The notes beneath the pieces were generated by a model. It made no database searches. It saw nothing but the letters and a program-made list of their open reading frames with translations, and was not told where the DNA came from. Below, piece after piece: positions 1 through 7,613 of a stretch of DNA of 64,000 nt (the first letter of the stretch is position 1; each line of letters starts with the position of its first letter). The position numbers and the translations under genes were made by a program. The stretch comes from an uncultured Oscillospiraceae bacterium (GTDB lineage Bacteria; Bacillota; Clostridia; Oscillospirales; Oscillospiraceae): assembly GCA_910577915.1 (NCBI GenBank), contig CAJTOM010000001.1, positions 52,721 through 116,720 of the forward strand, given 5' to 3'.

Positions 1-440
1 CCACCTTTGACCGCCGCACCCTGGCGGGGGAGGACGAGGCCGTCATCTTGGGCCAGGTGGAGCAGGCCATCGCCAGGGCCAGGGAGCGGATTCCCGGCCT
101 GGAGGCCCGCGCCTTCCTGGCCGAGGGCCGGGAGGCCTGCTGGACCGGGGAGACCATCTCCGCCAAGCGCTATTTCCCCGCCTGGGTGGTGGAGGAGGAC
201 AGCGAGCTGGTGCAGAAGGCCCTGGCCGGCCTGCGGGAGGCGGGCATCGAGGCCCCCATCTCCCACTTCGCCTTCTGCACCAACGGCAGCCACTTCTGCG
301 GCGAGGCGGGCATCCCCGCCATCGGCTACGGCCCCTCCCTGGAGTCCCTGGCCCACGTGCGGGACGAGTACATTGAAATTGAGCAGCTGACAAAGGCCTG
401 CCGGGGCTTCGAGAGCATCCTGCGCCAGCTGACCCGCTGA
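1..440 (+). CDS. M20-family metallohydrolase, C-terminal part (YgeY-like), cut by window edge
   Basis: The reading frame is open from base 3, so the 5' end lies outside the window and only about 145 residues are seen. The piece starts in a DRRTLAGED stretch, which matches the conserved DRR..(P)GE segment of M20 peptidases and deacylases. It ends with a metal-site-like region, TNGSHFCGEAGIPAIGYGP, followed by an acidic AHVRDEYIE motif. M20 enzymes hydrolyse amide bonds of N-acyl amino acids or small peptides using two metal ions. The arrangement resembles YgeY, the M20 hydrolase that sits beside diaminopropionate ammonia-lyase in enterobacteria, and here too a PLP enzyme lies downstream. The exact substrate cannot be told. 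An ATG at 48 is internal and is not a real start. Confidence 0.8.
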   Translation, partial: TFDRRTLAGEDEAVILGQVEQAIARARERIPGLEARAFLAEGREACWTGETISAKRYFPAWVVEEDSELVQKALAGLREAGIEAPISHFAFCTNGSHFCGEAGIPAIGYGPSLESLAHVRDEYIEIEQLTKACRGFESILRQLTR

Positions 441-494
441 CTGCGGGGACAGCCGTTCCCCCCGGCATACAGAACGAAATAGGAGGAAAGAAAA

Positions 495-1913
495 GTGGAG
501 AATATTCTGAACGCGATTTCCAGCGCCCTCTGGGGCGCCCCCGTCCTGATCCTGCTGGCGGCGGTGGGCATCCTGTTCGGCGTGCGCACCCGCTTCTTCC
601 AGTTCCGCAAATTCGGCCACATTATGAAAAACACCGCCGGCCAGATGTTCAAGAAGGGCGGCGGGGCCATCGGCGACGAGGGCACCCTGACCCCCCTGCA
701 GGCCGTCTCCTCCGCCCTGGCGGGCTGCGTCGGCACGGGCAACATCGCCGGCGTGGCCACGGCCATGGTGGTGGGCGGCCCCGGCGCGGTGTTCTGGATG
801 TGGGTCATCGCCCTGTTCGGCATGCTGACCAAGTGCGTGGAGGTCACCCTGGGCCAGTACTACCGCATCAAGGGCGAGGACGGGGTCTACTATGGCGGCC
901 CCATGTACTACATCGAGCGGGGCATGGGGAAGAAGTGGAAGCCTCTGGCGGTCCTGTTCGCCGTCACCATCATCCTGGGCGGCCTGGGCACCGCGGCCTT
1001 CGCCCAGCCCTACACCATGTCCACCGCCGTGCAGAATCTGTTCGGCGTTCCCACCTGGGTGACCACCGTGGTCGCCACGGCCATCTGCGCCGTGGTCCTC
1101 ATCGGCGGCGTGAAGAGCATCGGCAAGTTCTGCGAGAAGGTCACCCCCCTCATGTGCGCCATCTACATCGCGGGCGCCCTGGGCGTGATCCTGCTGCACA
1201 TCCAGAACGTCCCCGGCGCGCTGGGAGCCATCTTCAAGTACGCCTTCACCCCCATGTCCGCCGTGGGCGGCCTGACGGGCTCCACCCTGGCTCTGGCTCT
1301 GCGGCAGGGCGCGGCGCGGGGCACCTTCTCCAGCGAGGCGGGCTGCGGCTCCTCCCCCATCACCCACGCCACCGCTATCACGGACCACCCCTTCAAGGAG
1401 GGCATGTACGGCTCCTTCGAGGTGTTCGTGGACACCCTGGTGGTCTGCACCATGACCTCCCTGGCCATCCTGTGCGCCGGGCCCGAGGTGTGGCAGTCCG
1501 GCGTCAAGGCGGAGGCCCTGACCATGAGCGCCTTCTCCAGCACCTACGGCGGCATCGGCAGCTATCTGGTGGCGGTCCCTCTGGTGCTCTTCGCCTTCTC
1601 CACTATGGTGGGCTGGGAGATCAACTATGAATCCGCCTTCTTCTACATCTTCCCCCACGGGAAGAACTCCAAGGCCATGAAGCTGGCCATCCGTGTGCTG
1701 TGGCTGATTCCGGGGTTCCTGGCCCTGGGCAAGACCCCGGATATGATCTGGACCGTGGTGGACATCGTCTCTGGCTTCTGGTGCATCCCCAACGCCATCG
1801 CCCTGCTGGCCCTCTCCGGGGTGTTCATGGCGATCTACAGCGACTATCAGAAGAAGTACATTGACAAGACCGAAAGCGTGGACAAGCCGCTGGAGTACAT
1901 CGGCAGGGATTGA
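495..1913 (+). CDS. Alanine/glycine:cation symporter family (AGCS) protein
   Basis: A 472-residue polytopic membrane protein of the AGCS (sodium:alanine symporter) family, which takes up small neutral amino acids with Na+ or H+. The family signature is clear: an N-terminal segment with VGILFGVRTRFFQFR, then SALAGCVGTGNIAGVATA near residues 75-92, and many hydrophobic helices up to the C-terminus. The start is a GTG with a strong ribosome site, AGGAGGAAAG, just before it. It follows the M20 hydrolase by 54 bases, which suggests co-transcription: the symporter may import the hydrolase's substrate or a product. Family assignment is secure; substrate is inferred only as a small amino acid or derivative. 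Confidence 0.93.
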   Translation: MENILNAISSALWGAPVLILLAAVGILFGVRTRFFQFRKFGHIMKNTAGQMFKKGGGAIGDEGTLTPLQAVSSALAGCVGTGNIAGVATAMVVGGPGAVFWMWVIALFGMLTKCVEVTLGQYYRIKGEDGVYYGGPMYYIERGMGKKWKPLAVLFAVTIILGGLGTAAFAQPYTMSTAVQNLFGVPTWVTTVVATAICAVVLIGGVKSIGKFCEKVTPLMCAIYIAGALGVILLHIQNVPGALGAIFKYAFTPMSAVGGLTGSTLALALRQGAARGTFSSEAGCGSSPITHATAITDHPFKEGMYGSFEVFVDTLVVCTMTSLAILCAGPEVWQSGVKAEALTMSAFSSTYGGIGSYLVAVPLVLFAFSTMVGWEINYESAFFYIFPHGKNSKAMKLAIRVLWLIPGFLALGKTPDMIWTVVDIVSGFWCIPNAIALLALSGVFMAIYSDYQKKYIDKTESVDKPLEYIGRD

Positions 1914-2025
1914 CCCCCGGCAAAAGGACCGGGCGGGAGCCGCATACCGCGGGTTCCGCCTGGTTTCGCCGGGGAGAGCGATCTAAAAATATTTCTTCCG
2001 GCCTAAAAATTTTTTTGAAAAAGGG

Positions 2026-2054
2026 TTGCAATCTGCTCCCAATACTGCTATGAT
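2026..2054 (+). promoter_or_regulatory. Promoter for the YheO-like regulator and PLP enzyme
   Basis: A -35 box TTGCAA (2026-2031) and a -10 box TATGAT (2049-2054) are separated by exactly 17 bases, 37 bases before the TTG start at 2091. The region just upstream is unusually A/T-rich for this genome. This supports a transcript starting after the symporter gene. Confidence 0.65.
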
Positions 2055-2090
2055 ACAAGCAAAAGCGGGCATTGGGGAGGTGATAGCGGA

Positions 2091-2753
2091 TTGGACAGCC
2101 AGCGCATGCAGATGCTCAAGCAGATCGCGTCCGCCCTGGCGGCGCAGTTCGGGTCCGGCTGCGAGGTGGTCATCCACGACTTTGACGAGCACCGCTCCGA
2201 GCCCTCCATCGTCCACATTGAGAACGGCCACGTCACCGGCCGGCAGGTGGGCGACGGCCCCTCCAAAATTGTTGTGGAGCAGATGCTCACCGGCGAGCGG
2301 GACCCGGCGGATCACCTGGCCTACCTCACCCGCACCCCCGATGGCAAGATCCTCAAGTCGTCCACCATCTACATCCGGGACGCCGGGGAGAAGGTCACCG
2401 CCATCCTCTCCATCAACTTCGACATCTCCGCCCTTTTAATGGTGGAGGGGGCCATCGGCTCCCTCGTCCGCACCGAGGAGCCCAGCGGCACGCCGGCGGA
2501 GCGGATCACCGTGCTGAACGTCAACGACCTGCTCGACGACCTCATTGAGCAGAGCGTGGCCCTGGTGGGCAAGCCGGTGGCCCTGATGAACAAGGACGAC
2601 AAAGTCCGGGCCATCCAGTTCCTCAGCCGGCACGGGGCCTTCCTGGTTACCAAGAGCGGGGATAAGGTGGCCAAACACTTCGGCATTTCCAAGTACACAC
2701 TCTACTCTTATATTGACCTGAAACAGGAGGAAAAGCGCCATGAGCAAGATTGA
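2091..2753 (+). CDS. YheO-like PAS and helix-turn-helix transcriptional regulator
   Basis: A 220-residue regulator with an N-terminal YheO-type PAS domain (about residues 1-120; note CEVVIHDFDEH and the SSTIYIRD..ekVTAILSINFD strand pattern) and a C-terminal helix-turn-helix (about 165-212, ending VAKHFGISKYTLYSYI). This architecture is that of YheO and DauR, which sense small ligands and control amino-acid catabolic genes. The start is TTG, chosen because GGGGAGGTGA lies a few bases upstream. The last 14 bases overlap the next gene, so it is translationally coupled to the PLP enzyme and probably controls this gene group. Ligand unknown. Confidence 0.88.
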   Translation: MDSQRMQMLKQIASALAAQFGSGCEVVIHDFDEHRSEPSIVHIENGHVTGRQVGDGPSKIVVEQMLTGERDPADHLAYLTRTPDGKILKSSTIYIRDAGEKVTAILSINFDISALLMVEGAIGSLVRTEEPSGTPAERITVLNVNDLLDDLIEQSVALVGKPVALMNKDDKVRAIQFLSRHGAFLVTKSGDKVAKHFGISKYTLYSYIDLKQEEKRHEQD

Positions 2754-4221
2754 TCTGACCATCCAGCCGGAGGGCCTGCGGCACAACATCGAGAAGGCCC
2801 GCGAGAACAGCATCATCATCCCCACCATCGCCCAGATGCAGAGGCCGGAGACCATCCCGGAGAAGATTCAGGCGAAGCTCAAAAGCGTGGGGCTGTGGGA
2901 CGTGAACCCCCTGAATCTGTTCCGCATCACCTGGAAGAACGAGGCCAAGGAGAGCGGCGGCCTGTTCCAGGCGGCGCCCAACTACGTGGAGATCCCCTCC
3001 CGCCTGTCGGGCGTGCCCTGCCGGATCATTGCCATGGCGGGGAAGTGGTTCCCCACGGGCTGCCACAAGGTGGGGGCCTCCTTCGGGTGCCTGGCCCCCC
3101 GGCTGGTCACCGGGCAGTTTGACGCCACCTACCACCACGCGGTGTGGCCCTCCACGGGGAACTACTGCCGGGGCGGCGCGTTCAACAGCAAGCTGCTGGC
3201 CTGCGACAGCGTGGCCATTCTGCCGGCGGAGATGAGCAAGGAGCGCTTCGACTGGCTCAGCCAGATCGCCGGCCAGGTCATCGCCACCCCTGGCTGCGAG
3301 TCCAACGTGAAGGAGATCTTCGACAAGACCTGGGAGCTGCGCCAGGACCCCAGCATGATGATCTTCAACCAGTTTGAGGAGATGGGCAACCCCCTGTGGC
3401 ACTACAACGTCACCGGCGCCGCCCTCAAGGACCTGTTCGAGGCGGTGAAGCGGCCCGGCGACCGGCTGGCGGGCGCGTGCTTCACCAGCGGCTCCGCCGG
3501 CACCATGAGCGCCGGGGACTACCTGAAGGAGCACTATCCCCAGATGAAGCTGGCGGTGGGTGAGGCCCTGCAGTGCCCCACCATCCTGGACAACGGCTTC
3601 GGCGGCCACCGGATCGAGGGCATCGGCGACAAGCACATCCCCTGGATCCACAACGTAAAGAACACGGACATGGCCATCGCCATCGACGACGAGGACAGCC
3701 AGCGGCTGCTGCGCCTGTTCAACACCCCCGAGGGGACCAAGTACCTCAAAGAGGAGCTGGGCCTGGAGGATGAACTCATCGAGAAGCTGAGCTGGCTGGG
3801 CATTTCCGGCATCGCCAACGTGCTGTGCTGCATCAAGATGGCCAAGTACTACGAGCTGACGGAGCGGGACGTGGTGACCACCGTGCTCACCGACTCCGCC
3901 GCCATGTACCAGAGCCGGATTGCGGAGCTGGACGAGATGCACGGGGCCTACAACGCCGCCGGGGCGGCCATCGACCACCACCTGCACATGCTGGGTCTGA
4001 AGACCGACAGCCTGCTGGAGCTGACGTACGCCGACCGCAAGCGGGTGCACAACCTGAAGTACTACACCTGGGTGGAGCAGCAGGCCAGGGACGTGAAGGA
4101 CCTCAACGCCCTGTGGTACGACACCGAGGGCACCTGGGACGCCGTCCACGCCCAGGCCAAGGAGCTCGACGAGCTCATCAATGCGTTCAACGAGGCCACA
4201 GGCCTGCTCAAGGAGCTCTGA
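2740..4221 (+). CDS. PLP-dependent enzyme, fold-type II (cysteine synthase / tryptophan synthase beta superfamily)
   Basis: A 493-residue protein with the layout of fold-type II PLP enzymes. The probable PLP lysine lies in TGCHKVGAS (about residue 110), a substrate-carboxylate loop in PSTGNYCRGG (about 138-147), and a phosphate-binding glycine/serine loop in FTSGSAGTMSAGD (about 247-259). It is longer than cysteine synthase, threonine dehydratase or diaminopropionate ammonia-lyase (roughly 300-400 residues), with an extra C-terminal helical part. It overlaps the YheO-like regulator and follows a symporter and an M20 hydrolase, so a lyase or deaminase acting on an imported amino acid is plausible. 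I do not recognise a characterised enzyme, and the reaction is not known from sequence. Confidence 0.82.
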   Translation: MSKIDLTIQPEGLRHNIEKARENSIIIPTIAQMQRPETIPEKIQAKLKSVGLWDVNPLNLFRITWKNEAKESGGLFQAAPNYVEIPSRLSGVPCRIIAMAGKWFPTGCHKVGASFGCLAPRLVTGQFDATYHHAVWPSTGNYCRGGAFNSKLLACDSVAILPAEMSKERFDWLSQIAGQVIATPGCESNVKEIFDKTWELRQDPSMMIFNQFEEMGNPLWHYNVTGAALKDLFEAVKRPGDRLAGACFTSGSAGTMSAGDYLKEHYPQMKLAVGEALQCPTILDNGFGGHRIEGIGDKHIPWIHNVKNTDMAIAIDDEDSQRLLRLFNTPEGTKYLKEELGLEDELIEKLSWLGISGIANVLCCIKMAKYYELTERDVVTTVLTDSAAMYQSRIAELDEMHGAYNAAGAAIDHHLHMLGLKTDSLLELTYADRKRVHNLKYYTWVEQQARDVKDLNALWYDTEGTWDAVHAQAKELDELINAFNEATGLLKEL

Positions 4222-4231
4222 GAGAACGCGG

Positions 4232-4263
4232 AAAAGGGCGGGGCCAGCGGCCCCACCCTTTTT
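4232..4263 (+). terminator. Rho-independent terminator after the PLP enzyme gene
   Basis: A stem AAAAGGGCGGGGCC (4232-4245) and GGCCCCACCCTTTT (4249-4262) with an AGC loop and one mismatch, ending in a T run. It closes the first operon. Confidence 0.85.
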
Positions 4264-4295
4264 ATGTGACGAACGTTCTGTATATTTAAAACAAA

Positions 4296-4311
4296 TGTTT
4301 CACGTGAAACA
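4296..4311. other. parS: parS centromere-like site (ParB/Spo0J binding)
   Basis: The 16 bases TGTTTCACGTGAAACA match the Bacillus subtilis Spo0J/ParB consensus TGTTNCACGTGAAACA without error. The palindrome continues three bases on each side (AAA before, TTT after), for 22 bases in all (4293-4314). It lies between a terminator and a small minus-strand gene. ParB loads at such sites to organise and segregate the chromosome, usually near the origin. No parA, parB or dnaA gene is in this window. Confidence 0.8.
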
Positions 4312-4325
4312 TTTTGCTCCCTGCC

Positions 4326-4490
4326 CTACGCCTCGCCCTCGTCCCCGTCCTCCAGGTATAATTCCTCGGCGTCCTGCTGGACCTTGATGAGAATGTCATG
4401 GGCTTTTACGCAGTCGCGGGCCTGAAGCGCCTCCAGCGCGTCCGTGATGCCGTTGAACAGGCAGGTGTAATATTTTGGAAAATTGTCCAT
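4326..4490 (-). CDS. Small acidic hypothetical protein (54 aa)
   Basis: A 54-residue open frame starting MDNFPKYYTC and ending EDGDEGEA. It has an ATG start, an upstream AAAGGAA ribosome site (plus-strand 4497-4503), and a promoter with a 17-base spacer (4526-4554). The middle is an amphipathic helix with ALEALQARDC and VQQDAEEL; the tail is strongly acidic. No known domain is visible. It is transcribed away from the ribbon-helix-helix gene at 4634, and its 3' end is 14 bases from the parS core. The coding evidence is the start signals, the continuous frame and the good codon use; function unknown. Confidence 0.6.
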   Translation of the reverse strand: MDNFPKYYTCLFNGITDALEALQARDCVKAHDILIKVQQDAEELYLEDGDEGEA

Positions 4491-4525
4491 TTTATCGGTT
4501 CCTTTCGTTAATATAACGGTATATT

Positions 4526-4554
4526 ATCATATGCCCCTGCAAAAAGCAATGCAA
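4526..4554 (-). promoter_or_regulatory. Promoter of the small acidic protein gene
   Basis: Read on the minus strand, TTGCAT (4549-4554) and TATGAT (4526-4531) are separated by 17 bases, about 35 bases before the ATG at 4490. A short inverted repeat, CGTTA-ATA-TAACG (4506-4518), lies between promoter and start and could be an operator. Confidence 0.6.
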
Positions 4555-4604
4555 ATCGCAGGACACATGCAAAATATACATTGCGTGCATATTGCAATAC
4601 TGTA

Positions 4605-4623
4605 GCCATATAATATATATGGC
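4605..4623. promoter_or_regulatory. Perfect inverted repeat over the -10 region of the RHH gene
   Basis: GCCATATA and TATATGGC are perfect complements separated by ATA. The repeat overlaps a TATAAT box (4609-4614), and its last bases enter the ribosome site GGCGAGGTG of the ribbon-helix-helix gene. Small RHH proteins usually repress their own promoter through repeats like this, so it is a likely auto-operator (inference). Confidence 0.55.
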
Positions 4624-4633
4624 GAGGTGTAAT

Positions 4634-4825
4634 ATGCGAAAGTTTAAAATTCCCCAGATGTATACGACGACCAATAAGACCATCCGCTTTCCAGACAATG
4701 TGATTGCGGAGGTTGAAGAGGCAATTCGTGGAACAAATTGCAATTTTTCTGCCTTTGTGATTGAGGCAACGAGGGTCGCGCTGGAAAATTTAAAGGAAGA
4801 GGAACACGGTTCCCAGGAAGAATGA
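4634..4825 (+). CDS. Ribbon-helix-helix (Arc/CopG-like) DNA-binding protein, 63 aa
   Basis: The protein begins MRKFKIPQMY and contains the pattern of an RHH fold: a short beta strand TTNKTIRFPDNV (residues 10-21), then two helices, EVEEAIRGTN and SAFVIEATRVALENLKEE. Such proteins bind DNA as dimers through the strand. The start at 4634 is preferred to an upstream in-frame ATG at 4592 because GGCGAGGTG lies directly before it and the -10 box would otherwise be inside the gene. A perfect inverted repeat covers its promoter. It could be a free regulator, or the antitoxin half of a toxin-antitoxin pair, but no toxin is seen beside it. Local base use is more A/T-rich than its neighbours. Confidence 0.7.
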   Translation: MRKFKIPQMYTTTNKTIRFPDNVIAEVEEAIRGTNCNFSAFVIEATRVALENLKEEEHGSQEE

Positions 4826-4878
4826 ACGAGCGGAGACGCGCCCCATATGCCGGGGCGGCGCTCAAAAAAGGAGAAGCT

Positions 4879-6123
4879 ATGAAAAACGTCAAGCACGCCA
4901 AGTGCGTGAGGTGCGGAAAGATCTACGAGGCCGTTCCCCAGCTGACAAACTGCGCCTGCGGGGGGATTCTGGACATCGTCTACGACTACGACTACATCAA
5001 AACCCGGCTGACCAGGGAGACGCTGGCCGGGCGGCGGGACAACTCCATGTGGCGCTACCGGGAGCTGCTGCCGGTGGAGGAGGACACCCAGGCCCCGCCC
5101 CTGCGGGTGGGCTGGAGCCCCCTGTACGAGGCCAAGGCCCTGGCGGAGGAGCTGGGGATCGGGCGGCTCTATGTGAAGGACGACGGACTGAACCCCACCG
5201 CCTCCCTGAAGGACCGGGCCAGCTCCATGGCGGTGGCCAAGGCCCTGGAGGCGGGGGCGCGGGTGATCGCCTGCTCCTCCACCGGCAACGCCGCCTCCTC
5301 CCTGGCGGGCAACGCGGCGGCGGCGGGGCTGAAGACCTACATCTTCGTGCCCAGCCGGGCTCCCAAGGGCAAGGTGGCCCAGCTGATGACCTTCGGGGCC
5401 ACCGTCATCTCCGTCCAGGGCAGCTATGAGGAGACCTTCGAGCTGAGCAAGGCCGCTATCGAAAAGTGGGGCTGGTACAACCGCAACGCCGCCATCAACC
5501 CCTACCTGTCCGAGGGCAAGAAGACCGTCGGGCTGGAGATCATGGAGCAGCTGAACTGGGAGGTCCCGGACTACATCGCCATCTCCGTGGGGGACGGGTG
5601 CACCATCGCGGGGCTGTGGAAGGGGCTCAAGGACCTGCACGCCATCGGCCTCATCGACCGGCTGCCCCGGCTCATCTCCGCCCAGGCGGAGGGCTGCTGC
5701 CCCCTGAACCGGGCCATCGAGACCGGGGAGGACTGGCGGCCCATGGAGGAGAACACCCTGGCGGACTCCATCGCCGTGGGCGTGCCCCGGAACGCGGACA
5801 AGGCGCTGATGGCAATCCGGGAATCCAACGGGCTGACGGTGAACGTGTCCGACGCGGAGATCATGGCCGCCCAGAAGCTGCTGGGGAGGACCTGCGGCGT
5901 GTTCGGCGAACCGGCGGGGGTCACCGGCGCGGCGGGGCTGAAGAAGCTCTGCGAGCAGGGGCGGATCGAGAGGGACGCCGCGGTGGTCAGCGTGGTCACC
6001 GGCAACGGGCTCAAGGACGTGGCCAACGCCATCGCCGCCTGCGGGGAGCCCATCTCCATCCCCGGCGATATGGACCGCCTGCTGGCGGCCTTCGCGGAGC
6101 GCGGCATCACAGTGGAAGAATAG
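4879..6123 (+). CDS. thrC: Threonine synthase
   Basis: Converts O-phosphohomoserine to threonine with PLP. The 414-residue protein has an N-terminal zinc-ribbon-like segment (CVRCGKIYE ... CACGG, residues 7-33), typical of the longer bacterial and archaeal ThrC branch. The PLP lysine lies in NPTASLKDRAS, SSTGNAASSLAG forms the substrate loop, and SVGDGCTIAG is a cofactor phosphate loop. I chose ATG 4879 because AAAAAAGGAG lies just upstream; an in-frame ATG at 4822 overlaps the RHH gene and lacks a good site. No other threonine-pathway genes lie nearby. Confident assignment. Confidence 0.93.
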   Translation: MKNVKHAKCVRCGKIYEAVPQLTNCACGGILDIVYDYDYIKTRLTRETLAGRRDNSMWRYRELLPVEEDTQAPPLRVGWSPLYEAKALAEELGIGRLYVKDDGLNPTASLKDRASSMAVAKALEAGARVIACSSTGNAASSLAGNAAAAGLKTYIFVPSRAPKGKVAQLMTFGATVISVQGSYEETFELSKAAIEKWGWYNRNAAINPYLSEGKKTVGLEIMEQLNWEVPDYIAISVGDGCTIAGLWKGLKDLHAIGLIDRLPRLISAQAEGCCPLNRAIETGEDWRPMEENTLADSIAVGVPRNADKALMAIRESNGLTVNVSDAEIMAAQKLLGRTCGVFGEPAGVTGAAGLKKLCEQGRIERDAAVVSVVTGNGLKDVANAIAACGEPISIPGDMDRLLAAFAERGITVEE

Positions 6124-6134
6124 GCGGTTTCAGC

Positions 6135-6171
6135 AGAAGGGCCGTCCGGCAGATCGCCGGACGGCCCTTCT
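6135..6171. terminator. Hairpin between convergent thrC and nfnB
   Basis: AGAAGGGCCGTCCGGC and its exact complement form a 16-bp stem with an AGATC loop. The following tract is A/T-rich (ATTATATGATG) but not a clean T run. It probably serves thrC. Confidence 0.7.
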
Positions 6172-6196
6172 ATTATATGATGTATTTGCCAGGCGC

Positions 6197-7612
6197 TTAC
6201 TTCTTCAGGTACTCGTCAATGGCGCTGGCGGCGGTCTTGCCCGCGCCCATGGCCAGGATGACGGTGGCCGCGCCGGTGACGGCGTCGCCGCCGGCGTACA
6301 CCGCCTCGCGGCTGGTCAGGCCGTCCTCGTTGACGATGATGCCGCCCCGCTTGTTGATCTCCAGGCCCTTGGTGGTGGACTTGATCAGGGGGTTGGGGCT
6401 GGTGCCCAGGGCCATGATGACGCAGTCCATCTCCATCTCGAACTCGCTGCCCTCCTTGACGATGGGGCGGCGGCGGCCGGAGGCGTCGGGCTCGCCCAGC
6501 TCCATCTCCACGCAGGTGAGGCCGCAGACGGAGCCGTTTTTGGGATCCCGCTTGTCCTCGGGGTTGTTGTAGCCCAGGATGGCGGTGGGGTTGGTGAGGG
6601 TCTTGAAGACGATGCCCTCCTCCTTGGCGTGCTCCACCTCCTCGGCACGGGCGGGGAGCTCGGCCTCGGAACGGCGGTAGACGATGTACACATCGGCCCC
6701 CAGGCGGCGGGAGCAGCGGGCGGCGTCCATGGCCACGTTGCCGCCGCCCACCACGGCCACCTTCTTGCCCTTCAGGGGCATGATGGGGGTGTCGGAGCCG
6801 TCCTTATAGGCCTTCATCAGGTTGATGCGGGTGAGGAACTCGTTGGCGGAGTAGACGCCCTTCAGGTTCTCACCGGGGATGTGCATGAACATGGGCAGGC
6901 CCGCGCCGGAGCCGATGAACACAGCCTCGAAGCCCTCCTGCTCCATGAGCTCGTCGATGGTGATGGACCGGCCCACCACCACGTTGGTCTCGATCTTCAC
7001 GCCCAGGGCCTTCAGGCCGTCCACCTCCTTCTGGACGATGGACTTGGGCAGGCGGAACTCAGGGATGCCGTACACCAGCACGCCGCCGGCCAGGTGCAGG
7101 GCCTCGTACACAGTGACCTCGTACCCCTTCCGGGCCAGGTCGCCGGCGCAGGTGAGGCCGGAGGGGCCGGAGCCGATGACGGCCACCTTATGGCCGTTGG
7201 AGGCGGGGCGCACGGGCTGCTCGGTGCAATTGGCGTTGTGCCAGTCGGCCACGAAGCGCTCCAGGCGGCCGATGCCCACGCTCTCGTGCTTGATGCCGCG
7301 CACGCACTTGCTCTCGCACTGGGTCTCCTGGGGGCAGACGCGGCCGCATACGGCGGGCAGGGCGCTGTCGGCGGCGATGATCTGGTAGGCGGCCTCGAAG
7401 TCGCCCTCCGCCACCTTGGCGATAAACGCAGGGATGTGGATCTTCACCGGGCAGCCGGCCACGCAGGGCATGTTCTTGCAGCTGAGGCACCGCTGGGCCT
7501 CGTCGATGGCCTGCTCCTTGGTGTAGCCCAGGGCCACCTCTTCAAAGTTGCCGGACCGGACCACAGGGTCCTGGTGGGGCATGGGATTCTTATCCGGACG
7601 CATATTTGCCAT
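6197..7612 (-). CDS. nfnB: NADH-dependent reduced ferredoxin:NADP+ oxidoreductase, large subunit (NfnB; GltD-like)
   Basis: A 471-residue flavoprotein related to the glutamate synthase small subunit. The N-terminus holds two [4Fe-4S] motifs (CLSCKNMPCVAGCP about 42-55, and CGRVCPQETQCESKC about 90-104). A dinucleotide-binding loop for FAD follows (VAVIGSGPSGLTCAGDLA), then one for NAD(P)H (VAVVGGGNVAMDAARC). It starts one base after nfnA ends, with its ribosome site inside nfnA. In anaerobic clostridia this pair couples NADH and reduced ferredoxin to NADP+ reduction by flavin-based electron bifurcation. A glutamate synthase role is less likely because the partner is an NfnA-type protein and no GltB-like large subunit is nearby. 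Confidence 0.88.
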   Translation of the reverse strand: MANMRPDKNPMPHQDPVVRSGNFEEVALGYTKEQAIDEAQRCLSCKNMPCVAGCPVKIHIPAFIAKVAEGDFEAAYQIIAADSALPAVCGRVCPQETQCESKCVRGIKHESVGIGRLERFVADWHNANCTEQPVRPASNGHKVAVIGSGPSGLTCAGDLARKGYEVTVYEALHLAGGVLVYGIPEFRLPKSIVQKEVDGLKALGVKIETNVVVGRSITIDELMEQEGFEAVFIGSGAGLPMFMHIPGENLKGVYSANEFLTRINLMKAYKDGSDTPIMPLKGKKVAVVGGGNVAMDAARCSRRLGADVYIVYRRSEAELPARAEEVEHAKEEGIVFKTLTNPTAILGYNNPEDKRDPKNGSVCGLTCVEMELGEPDASGRRRPIVKEGSEFEMEMDCVIMALGTSPNPLIKSTTKGLEINKRGGIIVNEDGLTSREAVYAGGDAVTGAATVILAMGAGKTAASAIDEYLKK

Positions 7613-7613
7613 C

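Noticed and set aside
1914..1980. A possible terminator after the AGCS gene
   Set aside because: The GGCGG ... CCGCC arms have central mismatches and no T run follows closely enough to call it.
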